The notes beneath the pieces were generated by a model. That model saw nothing but the letters and a program-made list of their open reading frames with translations. It had not been told where the DNA came from and did not search any database. Position numbers and translations under genes: made by a program. Positions 51,551 through 62,570 of a stretch of DNA of 64,000 nt are shown here, in pieces. The DNA comes from Sweltsa coloradensis (Eukaryota > Arthropoda > Insecta > Plecoptera > Chloroperlidae), in contig JAMZAV010000959.1 in NCBI GenBank assembly GCA_024449915.1, forward strand, positions 186,001-250,000. Direction: 5' to 3'. Position 1 is the stretch's first letter. Each line of letters starts with the position of its first letter.

Positions 51551-52309
51551 GGGTTGGGGTGGGGGTGCGTATTATAGATGTGAATGTTACTCGAAACAAT
51601 AGGGAAGTTACGCACTGCTAATAACCATTAACATTGTAGTAACTTCACGTTAGGCCTACATGTGAATACACACATTAGATAGACATGTTACAACAAATCG
51701 AAAATATATTTTCCAAGTTCGAACCTTTCTAATGTTGCGTATTCGTAAATGATTGATCTTTTGTAAAAGCGTGGGGACTGGGGAGTAATGGCAATTGTGT
51801 TTTGATGTTCACTCACAGTCGCAGTAAATGCTACTAAAGTTGCTTTATAAGACAAGAAACTCAGGCTGCCTACCGTTACTAGTAGAGAATTAGTTTGCTA
51901 GGGTAATCACGTAGTGATTCAAAGTATTGATTTGTGTGAAATCTAAAGTAGTTTTAAACCATAAAAAGAAGAAACTAAGAAACAGCCTGCTCATATCAAT
52001 AACGGGCAATGTTATATAGTAAATACTCAAAATATGTACACATCATGCAGACTAAAATTGACAAGTAGATCTCCTATATGTAATGCGTTATTATATAATA
52101 ATATGCAGAATGGACATTTCACACCCCTATTTGCAGCTCATTCAGAAAATGTGTTGTTCGAGAAAACACGAAACCATTAAAATTCGTTCACAACATTTTT
52201 TTGTTAGTGTGAAGTCTTGAAAGAAATGTTGTAGTTCCAATGATAGATTGTTTCATCTCCAGCTTCTGGTGTATTTCAAGTTTCAACTAAACCCTTTCAT
52301 GTAACCCCA

Positions 52310-52560
52310 ACAGCGTGTCGATATAAAATAAAACTCCGTATCGAGACGCCGCGGTGCGCAACTCATCAATAAAGTGGAAACAACGCGAACACCTCGATGA
52401 TGCAGTCAGGTGAGAAGGCATAAATTTTAATTACTAGCGCCACCGGGAGGTGATGACTCACTACGGGGGTTCCCGCTTTGCAGTGCGCAGGTCCGCCGCT
52501 TGAGAGCGGTCGTAACAGCATCGGTCGCTCACACGTGTGTATGTGTGAGTGAAAATCAAG
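52310..52560. other. G+C-richer single-copy island
   Basis: This unique stretch contains TTTTAATTACTAGCGCCACC and CACACGTGTGTATGTGTG, a palindromic E-box context. No gene is visible. Confidence 0.25.
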
Positions 52561-52684
52561 CACATTATCTTAGAATTAAAGGTATATAATAATGATAAAC
52601 ATTTCAAATATAGGAAACAAATAATTGTTTAAAAAATCATGTAGTAGAATTATTAATTAGTATTAGTAGTTTTAGGGCGACTCG

Positions 52685-52870
52685 AAAAAAATCTTAAACT
52701 TTCTCTAATAGCAACCCCAGATCGACATGCGTACTTGTTGACATTGCACTTCAACAAGGGATGACGCAGAATGTTTTCAATCATCCTGGGGAAGGGGGGG
52801 GGGGACTAGCTCCTACGAAAGTTAGAATTTCTACATACCCGACACCCCCAACAAGAAAGATTAAACGCTG
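52685..52870 (+). repeat. Repeat family C, internal fragment
   Basis: GATCGACATGCGTACTTGTT, CACTTCAACA and the G run followed by CTCC..CGAAAGTT match the middle of 53083-53410. Confidence 0.5.
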
Positions 52871-53082
52871 GAACAAACGTTGTCTAACAACAATAAAATT
52901 CGTTCCATATTTTGAGTGAGTACTCCAGTGACCGTTCCGTGCTTCTTTTCACAAGATCCATGATGACTTGATGTAGGCCCAATGTAAACATTTTCCTACT
53001 GAACATGCAAGCGGCAATAAGTATAATCAAACGGTAGTATATGTAGACCTAGTAACGAAAGTAGTTACAGTATATTAGAGAA

Positions 53083-53410
53083 CGAAGTTCCAGTATAAGA
53101 ATCATTTTTCTGTAAGTCCGTCCATCCGTCTGTGCGTGTGTCACGTCTCACGACGTCCGATTGACATGTGTATTCTTGTTAGCAGTGCCCTTCAACATGA
53201 GGATGATACAGACTGTCTTTCCTCTTTGGTGACCTTCGGATAGCCGTAGGGGGGGGGGGGGGTTGTACCTCCATAAAGTTTAAAATTCATCTGCCCGGCA
53301 CCTCCACCAAAAAGGTCGACGAATGAAAAATTATTTTACTTTTTGTATTCTTCTTCGACGAGCTGTTAATTAAATAGCTTCGCCCCCTTTTTTGGGTATT
53401 CCCGAGCCCA
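53083..53410 (+). repeat. Dispersed repeat family C, plus copy
   Basis: It runs from ACGAAGTTCCAGTATAAG to the TTCTTCGACGAGCTGTT and TAGCTTCGCC end. It is inverted relative to 50040-50420, about 2.7 kb away. A G14 run lies inside. Confidence 0.65.
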
Positions 53411-53700
53411 TGTTTGTCATAAGCATATAACCACACATACCCTACATACGCCACATCTATCTACCTACATAATATCGATAGTCTATACTTTTGCATTGAA
53501 CTTTAAAAAAATCGGTTTCAACCCGTGAGGTGCACTGGTCAGCTCAAAAAGCTAAGCGCACTATCACTATACCAAAAAATTCCAAACTGTCCAAAACAAT
53601 TAACTGCCTCAGCAGCCACTTTAAATGACGTTATGAATAAATGCGACTTTCATATTTTAGGGGCCATCAAAGTCCAACTCGCAACCTTCTCGTGGGTTGG

Positions 53701-53935
53701 CCCGTGATTAGGGGAGTTTCACTCCCTGAAACTAATGGCGAGCTCTGGGTCGTCGTCGAGGAACTTTCCCCTTCCCTTTGTTTACCTCCCCGACGGCGAC
53801 GACAATGACAACACGGACGGAGACGACCACGACGTGGGGGAACCCCTGCCCTCCCCATACGCTTGTGGCTGGTTCTGACCAGCACAGGCCTGTCAACCCC
53901 TTGTCCCCCCGCGTCTCCCCTTACGTGACACCCCT
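53701..53935 (+). repeat. Dispersed G+C-rich repeat (family D), copy 2
   Basis: This is the counterpart of 31511-31690, with an extra run of GAC/ACG triplets near 53790-53835. Confidence 0.6.
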
Positions 53936-54169
53936 TGGAAAGAAGTATACATGATGGTAACTCACACTTATAGAAATTGTTTTATCTTGGAGGCGCGAAT
54001 AATCTAAGCTGTAAAACTACTAATACTAATCACAATATTTATATGTTCCTATTGCACAAGTCATTTTAATTTGTTAGCAGTCTCTTTTCCACTGTCTGCT
54101 GATAAAACAAAAGCAAATGGCCGTTTAAACACTCACTTGAATCCGTTGAATTTGTTGGTATGATATACG

Positions 54170-54780
54170 CGCTGTGACTGGTCGGTTTGCTCTAAACACG
54201 TGAGAATAGAAACTATTGTATCTGGCCTGTCCGACCAGCGATTTCGAAATTTGGTTCCTTTGCACGCGAATTGTACCGGCGAGGCACACAACTTGCATTC
54301 TGGCCAGATCATCGTCTTGGCATTTTCCCATAGAGGTCTTGGTCCCATCACATCCACATGTGCCTCGTCATTGCGTCGGCCGGGGCTCGGAGATGGCTAT
54401 ATTATAGATCCTAGTCGGGTCGGCAAGCCGCTCTAGGTGTGTGTGATGTGACACGAGGAATTCCGCCCGATGAGGGTAGATAACCAGAGGAATGTGGTCT
54501 CCCGAGAATGCGAGACAGCGTGGCTCCGAAGTCGAGCACCCGCCGCCACCCGGCCCGGTGGCATCTCCGACAAGACCGAGGAGGCTCTGAAGAACTTCCT
54601 CGGGTACGACTGACGCGTGAGTCATGTGAGATGACGTATAAGATTCAATCAATCTTCGCGGGTGAGACCTTTTGATGATTGAATGACACAAGGCATACAA
54701 ATCTTGGCCGTAGACTATTGCAGCAACTACACCCACCAGTACCACCACAGTAGGGCTACATCAGATGATGTGCGAATCTG
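54170..54780. other. Long G+C-richer single-copy island
   Basis: This is the longest such island (about 600 bp). A 126-codon frame on the minus strand (54368-54748) and shorter plus frames cover it, but none shows a known motif or plausible splice limits. It could be a regulatory element or part of an unrecognised exon. Confidence 0.25.
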
Positions 54781-54891
54781 GATAGTGTAGGCAGATCATG
54801 TCCGTAAGACCCACCTCCCACCAGGACACCGGTGACCATCACCATTCACCAATCAATTCTAGGGTTGGGAACAACATCATTTTTTCGAATT

Positions 54892-55110
54892 AGCCTTGTT
54901 GATTCTGGCGTCGCCCGCGGGTGGTATCGTTTCCAACGAGTTGGGCCGGCGTTTTCTAATTCCTATACATACAATACCAGTGTTGCACATCAATGACGCC
55001 GGCGCTAAAAAGGTTGTATTGGTATTACACTTAAATATTAAAGTTTCCCAATGATAATGAACTATGCGACTGAGTGGGTGGGTATAGTAACGATTTATGT
55101 ATTTATTTCA
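54892..55110 (+). mobile_element. SINE family S, diverged 3' half
   Basis: GCCTTGTTGATTCTGGCGTC at the start and GCGACTGAGTGGGTGGG near 55070, with an AT-rich tail. The middle is diverged and includes GGGCCGGCG and GACGCCGGCG. Confidence 0.65.
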
Positions 55111-55119
55111 GTCAGAATT

Positions 55120-55194
55120 GCCGATGGTGGGAATCGAACCCGTGTCCTCCCGAATCGGAGTCTCACGCGTAACGCATGAGCTACCTCCGTCGAC
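55120..55194 (-). repeat. tRNA-like sequence, probable SINE head (family T)
   Basis: On the minus strand, 75 nt start at 55194 with an acceptor-like GTCGACG that pairs with CATCGGC at the 3' end (one mismatch and one G-T). An A-box-like GGTAGCTCATGCG and a B box GGGTTCGATTCCC are present. The T stem is imperfect, and the same anticodon/T-arm text (GATTCGGGAGG) recurs at 21935 and 24985. I therefore read it as a retroposon head or tRNA pseudogene rather than a working tRNA. Confidence 0.55.
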
Positions 55195-55879
55195 GTGCCA
55201 ACATGACGTATGAATCTTGGTCGAGGCAAAACAGGTTCGTTAAACCACATAAGTTAAATCACAGGTCGTATACGATCCTAAATTTAGCTATTTATCCCAT
55301 ATTTATACTCCTCGACAGTCACGGAGTACTTGCAAAGTTTCGGGCATTTGTAATGTCAATCAATTAGGTTGGAAATTTGGATCACTGCCACAGTTTTGAA
55401 TTAAAATGACCTACTTGAATAGCCTACCTACACTACACAGTAGATACCATAAACAATGAGCAATCAAATGAACAACAAAAGCATCCAAGCAAACAGGGAT
55501 TGTGACAGTATTAGACACCTGTTTTTAGAGTATATTAACGGATTTTTCTATCAATTTTTAAATAGCCTTCGATTTCCGCTCATCAATCCTTAAATTACAC
55601 TATTTTCATTAAACTAATTTTGATTAATTTTGCAATTTCATTTATTTATTGATATGATTATATTATTTAAAACACACCATGTAGGCCTATAGGCTGCCAT
55701 GTTTCAACAAAAGTTTATATTTTATCTGCAAAATTGATCCAGAGTTTTAACGTATAAACGTCCCATCCGTTCGATAGAATATACCTTTCCCGTTGAGCAA
55801 AGCCTGCTTGTATTTGGAATAAACTTCAAACAGAAGATTATAGGCTACGCAATAAATCGTTTTCCTCTTTTCCTCTTGT

Positions 55880-56110
55880 TCTCTCTGAACGAGGACGGAG
55901 GAAACATAATGGCCACAATTAGAGGCGTTCGGATGTTGAGATTTTCCTCTCGTCTTTGGAGGAGGGCGAGGTAGTAATCTTAAACCCCCTCAGTTGCCAA
56001 GGAGACGCAACAAATTAACGGCCCTCTCCGCCGTTGCGTTGCGTGCAGCTTCCGTGGGACGAGGGGGATCCCCGAGGACAATGGCGCCTTAGTTTCTTAG
56101 ACATATTTTG
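55880..56110. other. G+C-richer single-copy island
   Basis: This unique stretch contains CATAATGGCCACAATTAGAG and a G+C-rich second half. No domain-bearing frame is visible. It is a candidate regulatory element. Confidence 0.25.
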
Positions 56111-56139
56111 ACAATCTCCATAGTAACTAGACATGGCAT

Positions 56140-56310
56140 TATATTAAATTAAGTTACTTTATTTAGCTATTTTGCTACTATACACACAAAATATCTACAA
56201 TTTTTCTCTATTAACATAACACACATTTTACAATTTCCTTTACATCTGCTGGCAATTTGTTGTACTCTATGATTTCTGAATTGCGCACACTTATACATAA
56301 AACCATACTA
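56140..56310 (-). pseudogene. LINE reverse-transcriptase C-terminal remnant
   Basis: On the minus strand a short frame reads NSEIIEYNKLPADVKEIVK and then stops. The pattern (I/L)YNKLP..(I/V)KE is typical of the end of many LINE reverse-transcriptase ORFs. An AT-rich 3' region with AATAAA follows down to about 56140. Nothing upstream is intact, so this is a 5'-truncated copy. Confidence 0.45.
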
Positions 56311-56675
56311 TACTATAATAAACGTGCTCATTGAAAAGAAGAATTGCTTGAATTCGATAATATTTTGTTTATTCCAAAGCAGGTTCTGAAACACCTTGAA
56401 AATACAAATTAGGACAGTATGAACTTGCTCGATTATAATTTGATTTGATTCAATACTTTTTTCATGTTATTTTACACAACACGTCAACACCCAATGACAT
56501 AATAACAGTCCTTCGAGCTAAATTGTTACAAGTCACAAGTGTGTAGGCCTACCGATTCAACCCGAGTTATACGTATTACGTTTATACTTAATCAATTACC
56601 TCTAAGGTATTACAATTTTTTATAACTTCACTCATTATCAGTCCTCGTTAAGAAAGCTTTCTTCGTTTCGTACGC

Positions 56676-57327
56676 TTAAAGGGGTATTTAACCGCTAAAC
56701 TCAAAAAATATATTTCATTCAGGCTAACTAGTAATGAATTTAGCAATTAACAGAAAAATTATTGGGGCCACCATGACCTCTTAAAAAATTGCCAAACATG
56801 ACATTTTTCGAGCTAGGTTCCATCGGCAAAAATCTCCCATAAGAAATAACATGGGGACGATCTTTATGCTCCGTGACCTTGGAGGATTTTGATCCAAAAA
56901 AATATTGGTCATTATTGACGTACTCGACAGCCTTTTCTGTAAATTCTCTATATTTTGTTTTGTAATTTGGGCAAGTAGTTCGGTCAAAATATGCTGATTA
57001 CCAAGATAGGGTGTGATTTTGGAATGCATATTTTTGCGTGTTTGAGGGTATATTTGGGCACAGTTTCAAGACACGATGTTATAAAGGGGCATTTTAGATT
57101 GGTACTATGCTCTAGTATCTATGTGGACCAAAAAAGAAGCAGGTTAAAGCCGATTTAGGAAATTTTCCAAAACACCAATTTTCGCCAATTTCTGGATCAA
57201 TTTTTTTTTTTTAAATCGTGTTAAATCACAGTTACAAGATATAATTTTTTAAACGGTCATTTAAGTGTAGTATTGTGCTATAGATCACGTGGTAAAAAAT
57301 AATTTTTGGGGTTTTTAGCCCCTTTAA
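56676..57327. mobile_element. TTAA-flanked non-autonomous element (AGGGGY ends)
   Basis: TTAA occurs at 56676-56679 and 57324-57327. Inside, both ends read AGGGG(T/C) inward. The interior is AT-rich with no transposase. Its left end recurs at 42396-42490. TTAA target choice suggests mobilisation by a piggyBac-type enzyme, although the ends are not the classical CCC. Confidence 0.6.
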
Positions 57328-57809
57328 TGATAATTGTTACAACATATTATTTCAGCAAATGCAATCGTAAGCACGCAGCTACTCTCTTTCTGTTTCTACC
57401 ACGTGTTTAATTCCATAAACCTAACCGCCGGATGCAAATTATGTTTTCATTGCTTGTGATTCCATGTAATAACGCGTAATAAAATGTTGCAAATCACTGT
57501 AATAAGTTTCGTTAGTGGGCTGGGATGGGACCACGAGCGACGTCCTCGTTTAACGGTCAACCGCCTCTGTGTCGAGTTCCCGCTCCTTCCAACAGGATGC
57601 GCGTTTCCTACCGCGAAAACCGCGCTTCAAAATAAAGAACTATATTTGTCGAAAAATACCTAAGTAAAGTTACCGTTCCTCTAAGAAAGCAGGAATTCAC
57701 AAGTTCCTCAAAAAGGAAATAAATATCGGTAAAAAAAAAAAATGGCAAAGCAATTGCAATTGTAAGTTTAATGTTTATCCTTATAAACCTACGGGATAAC
57801 GTCAGCCTT

Positions 57810-59188
57810 ATAATCCTGTCAAATAAGAATTTTTGGAGGAAAAAATTGCGATGTCGCTGAATTTTTGCAGAGACCTTCCTTAAATGATACTTATCAACAT
57901 ACTAAAACTCCCCTACAATCAGACTGGAGCTTCGGCCGCCATATTGGAAAATGGCGGCCAAAATGTGTTTGTTATCGAATATCTCCAAATTGGTTTGAGA
58001 TAGACAAAATATCTCAATGGCAAAAATATTCCCCATTTAATTCCCTACAAAACAGGTGTCCTCTATAGTTTTGGTAGGGGCAACGGTTACGTTACAAAAT
58101 CGTGGTTTATATGTTGCTTATTGGAGTACCAGCTTATTTCCAAATTTTCACGCCCAGCATCAAACAATGCCTGGTAAATCCGTAAGAAATCGATTTAAAT
58201 ACAAAACGACTTTTGTCATGAAAGCTTCCATTAGTATTTAAAAAAATCAGTTCTGCGAAATCGAATTTTACATTTACCTGGAATTTGGTTTTACCATTGT
58301 TGGCATTTCCTCAAAAATGCCCTTTTTCACTGTCCATTATTAAGCACTAAATAGCATTTGAGGAAAAATTATTTCTACGCACATTGAAATGACTTAAATA
58401 ATGATCCAATTACAACCAAAGTTTAAATCCAATATGGCTGCTAATTCCTTATATTCACAATATGAATACTGTTTTCGTGCTGTTTTTACACTCTTTTTGT
58501 TACATAATTCACTTTGATGTTGTGGATATTAGGAATTAGCAGCCATATTGAATTAAACTTTGGTTGTAATCGGATCATTATTTGAGTCATTTCAATGTGC
58601 GTAGCAAGAATTTATCCTCCATTGCTATTTAGTGCTTAATAATGGACAGTCAAAAAGGGCATTTTTGAGGAAATGCCAACAATGGTAAAACCAAATTCCA
58701 GGTAAATGCAAAATTCGATTTCGTAGAACTGATTTTTTTAAAATACTAATGGAAGCTTTCATGAACCCCGTACAAAAGTTTTTTTGTATTTAAATCGATT
58801 TCTCACGGATTTACCGGGCATTGTTTGATGCTGGGCGTGAAAATTTGGAAATAAGCTGGTACTCCAATGAGCAACATATAAACCACGAATTTGTGACGTA
58901 ACCGTTGCCCCTGCCAAAACTATAGAAGACACCTGTTTTGTAGAGAATTAAATGGGAAATATTTTTGCCATTGAGATATTTTGTCTATCTCAAACCAATT
59001 TGGAGATATTTGATAACAAACACCTTTTGGCCGCCATTTTCCAATATGGCGGCCGAAGCTCCAGTCCGATTGTAGGGGAGTTTTAGTATGTTGATTAGTA
59101 TTATATAAGGAAAGTCTCTGCAAAAATTCAGCGACATCGCAATTTTTTCCTCCAAACGTCAATATACGATCTTATTTGACAGGATTAT
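57810..59188. repeat. 1.38-kb palindrome of repeat family P
   Basis: Arms of about 640 bp (57810-58454 and 58526-59188) pair closely from ATAATCCTGTCAAATAAG at the outer end to CAATATGGCTGCTAATTCC at the centre. The spacer is about 70 bp. Each arm itself contains a GGCCGCCAT/ATGGCGGCC hairpin. The arms have small differences, such as AATCAGACTGG versus AATCGGACTGG, so the symmetry is not a trivial copy error. The frames at 57865-58068 and 58920-59162 are the same text in mirrored positions. Confidence 0.85.
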
Positions 59189-59384
59189 TATTTACTTTCA
59201 AAATAACGTTTAATTCGTTAAAAATTCCACAAAACTAATTTTTAGGTTAAAAAAAGAATAAACGTTATTCCGTAAAAGTTTTTTTTTAAAGGGAATACAC
59301 TTTGCTCCACAATGCACTCAAAGCAGGTGGTTTTTGCATAATTCAAATAAATCATAATATACACAGACATACAAAACTGTTTTT

Positions 59385-59876
59385 TTAAAGGCTATTGTAC
59401 CGTCTCTGGCCAATAATTTGAAAGTCGAAAAAACATGTCTGAAAAGTTTGCTGAATGAAAGAAGGCCTTTAAAATAACAGAAAAAAAATTGTGAATTTTT
59501 TTGGGCGGGACATAACCTCACTTTTGGAAATTATATTTAGATTTTTGGACAAAAGTGTGATATACAAGACTAGTTCAAAATTAAATTTTAGAATCGGTTT
59601 TCTGGACATAGTTTCTAAACACCTTTAGCTACAACTTGACTATAGCTAAAATAGTTTTCTGAAAATAACAGTTGGTATACGAATTTTTTTGTCAAACGGT
59701 ACAAAACTCGTATTTGTGAAAAATATAAATATAATTTCCAAAAGTGAGGTTATGTCCCGCCCAAAAAATTCAATTTTTTTTCTGTTATTTTAAAGGTCTT
59801 CTTTCATTCAGCAAACTTTTCAGACATGTTTCTTCGACTCAAATTATCGGCCAGAGGTGGTATACAATAGCCTTAA
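59385..59876. repeat. Inverted repeat with about 150-bp arms
   Basis: Arms at about 59387-59535 and 59728-59875 share AAGGCTATTGTA, TTGCTGAATGAAAG and GGGCGGGACATAACCTCAC in opposite orientation. The spacer is about 190 bp. The right arm runs directly into the TTAA of the next element. Confidence 0.8.
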
Positions 59877-60253
59877 GAGCGTTCACCACCCCTTTTTTAG
59901 GCAATTTTCTGTTTGCTCAGCTGAATGACATCACAGTTGCTAGAAATTTTGAACATATCTCAAGAAAGTGGAAATAAAGGTTTCTATAGTAACACATTCC
60001 TAAAATTTGTTTTGAAATAATTTATAAAAAATAAATTAGATTTCACGAATTTCAATTTTGTTAAAAAGTCCAAAATTGACTATATTCGTGAATTTTTTCT
60101 GGCTGATCAAGTCAAAATTTTGAAAATCTATGACTGTTGGAACGTCCATGTATGCTTTATTGACAAGTTTGCAAAATTGTATATACGTAGGATGCTTTTT
60201 GGCCGAGCAAACCGCTATTTACTAACTATCAAAAGGGTGGTGAACCCTCTTAA
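59873..60253. mobile_element. TTAA-flanked MITE (373 bp)
   Basis: TTAA at 59873-59876 and 60250-60253 flanks inverted ends GAGCGTTCACCACCC and GAGGGTTCACCACCC (one mismatch). There is no open frame of note. TTAA duplication fits piggyBac-type cut-and-paste; the interior is A+T-rich. Confidence 0.7.
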
Positions 60254-60259
60254 GAAACG

Positions 60260-62280
60260 GGATTGTACATTTTTGTGTACATAAAAGAGGTGAAAACTAT
60301 AAGCCAGCAAATAATATTTTAATAGAAATCAACCCAACGTGGTTTGTGAATCGACGAGTTTCAACTGGCTGGATGCTAGACCGAAGCGTACTATGCAAAC
60401 AGTACCATCATTAACATACAGTTTATCTTTATTGATTCATATTGGATTGAAATAAGAAAATAACAAAGTAGTCAAGTCAAGAAGAGAAGTTAGAATATAT
60501 TTTGCCCAATCGACTGATGTATTCAATATTAAGCAAGTACGACAGACAAACTTTATGCATTAACAATATGTGCTAAGCAAAATCCCCGAATAGCCAGGCG
60601 CAATCACTGCATAGACAGCAAAATTCTGGCCATAATATATTTTATAGGCCCTTTTATGCAACAGTGCGGGATGAATTTCCAACTCAATTATGGTGATATA
60701 CCTTACCGGTATCCGAGGAAACAAGGAACAGTATGGCTCTCTGGCGCGCGAGTGAGGAACTAGAGAATCGGGGATAGGTACGCCCACCTGATAGGAAAAC
60801 GCATTGTGAATCGCGTCAGTCTACGAAAATACTAAGAAATATTATGATTGTATATTTAATTCACCAAATTTGCAATTTAGAAAGCAATAAAATACAGTAA
60901 CCAAATAGATTTCCATCCATTTCAACCATTTACTCATACAAAACTACCTGAAAGGTATTATCTAAACTTGACTTTTGGGTCTCGGCAGTGGATGTTGACA
61001 GGTTCTTGAATGAAGCATATATTTGAGACATTATTTTATCTAGCCGATTACACTACCGATTAATGTCTGTGTTTATATGTAAGCAGATTACACCAGATGT
61101 TTGAAAAATGGATTCAACCTCATATCGCCCTTCGTTTTGCACATTTAAATGCCTTTGTCAGCTCCGTTCACGCGAGATTTTTAGGCCTAGATTTGCTTTG
61201 GTGCGGTGTCAAAGTAGGCCTAGGGCCTACATGTTTATTATTTCGTGTAGGCTCTTCATTAAATAATAATATAAGAAGCTCGAAAGGGTGTGATGGCCTA
61301 CATACGAAATTAAGTCTGGCCAGAATATTATTATTTAAGCCAGAGTTTTGCATGTCTGCTAGGCCCTAGGCTAGGCGACTTGGCTGTAAATGCGAGATCA
61401 ACACGCCTAGACAACACAGCTGACGGAGCCTATCCAATTTATTGAAATAAATTGATAGTTTTGGGATACAGACTGGTTAATTATTTTCTAAATTTATATT
61501 TTAGTAACAAAAATTATTAGTTTTCTTCTAGCCGAGTCATTTGACACCTAGGGATGGTTGAAACTGGCAAGCAGTAGGCCTAGGCCCTAGGCCAAGCTAG
61601 GCGGCCGTCAATTTTCCGCGCTGTTCTCTCAGTTTATCACAGCTCTAGGCCATTAACATTTTGTCAAATTACTAGTCCACGCTTGCATTAGCATATTATA
61701 CTACAAGGATATTTTATACTCTGGGATTAGTAATTGATGCTCTTTGTTTTAGATTTAGGGCAAACAAATCATAGGCGCTAGTAATTTGAAATGCAGTACG
61801 TGAGAAGAACGTACCCTATATAAAATCACTTATTCTTTACAGATTTTCATTATGTTTAAACTTTAACTATACCACAAGGTATCAACCTATAGTTCTGAAT
61901 CATTTTCTTTTATGTAACTGGACGTTTTCAACAGAAAAAGTAGGTTTCAAGATTGGGTCCATGCAATGTTAGCCAAGCGTGTGGACGGCAGCTATCCCCT
62001 TTTACCCGGCCATCTTGCTAAACAGCTGATTGCTCACTAGCGCTCCATCGGACCTTTTTTCTCCGGATATAGGTCGATGAGCAAAACGTAGCAAGTATAT
62101 AATAATGAGCCTTTATTGGTCTCTGCAGCCAGCGCTGTTGCCTTGCGACACAGAATAAAAATCAATTGATAAAAATAATACATTGAAATAAAAAAAAAAA
62201 CATCTCAAATATAACCTACTTACCATATAAGTGTTTCTAAAAATACGAATGGACCATCGCAGAACACATATAACAAAACA
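60260..62280. other. Unique stretch rich in AGGCCTA words
   Basis: No gene is recognised. AGGCCTA/CCTAGGC words cluster at about 61180-61220 and 61360-61610. An AAGATGGC motif on the minus strand lies near 62015. Confidence 0.35.
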
Positions 62281-62289
62281 AATCCTGAA

Positions 62290-62570
62290 AGTTTAAAAAA
62301 AAATCCTGGAATTGTCCCCTTGCTCCCTATCATTAGCCCTGTTACACTTGTGTTTAAATCATAATGGTCTTTGTAATAGTTCACCGTCGGTTCATGCCTC
62401 TTTTCTCGAGATCCACTTCCTCTGCTTGTCCCTTATGGTCATCAAATTTCACTGTTGGGTTCTTTTTTCTTCTCTCTGCTGTACAACGGCAAGTCTCATT
62501 TTTTTACTTTTCGGGGAACCTTCAAAATCACTTTACTCAAACCTGCCACGTTGCTCAATTGAAGAATGAA
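62290..62570 (-). pseudogene. Degraded retroelement ORF C-terminus
   Basis: Minus-strand frames spell TVKFDDHKGQAEEVDLEKR and, after a frameshift, TVNYYKDHYDLNTSVTGL followed by MIGSKGTIP. The pattern GL(M/L)(I/V)G..GTIP near the end is one I associate with reverse-transcriptase ORFs of invertebrate retroelements. Stops and frameshifts break it into at least two frames. The assignment rests on pattern memory. Confidence 0.4.

Noticed and set aside
51310..51621. 103-codon plus-strand frame
   Set aside because: Its composition is low-information Thr/Ser/Pro and it has no family features; the TAATTA-containing island better explains the base composition.
54368..54748. 126-codon minus-strand frame
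   Set aside because: It lies in a G+C-rich island where long frames are expected by chance; there is no known motif and overlapping frames occur on the other strand. It is kept only as an island.
55120..55194. Functional tRNA gene
   Set aside because: The T stem is imperfect, the acceptor has a mismatch, and related fragments occur as SINE heads elsewhere in the window.
57865..59162. Conserved protein suggested by matching frames in both palindrome arms
   Set aside because: The match is a consequence of the inverted duplication; the related copy at 41500 does not preserve the same protein well.
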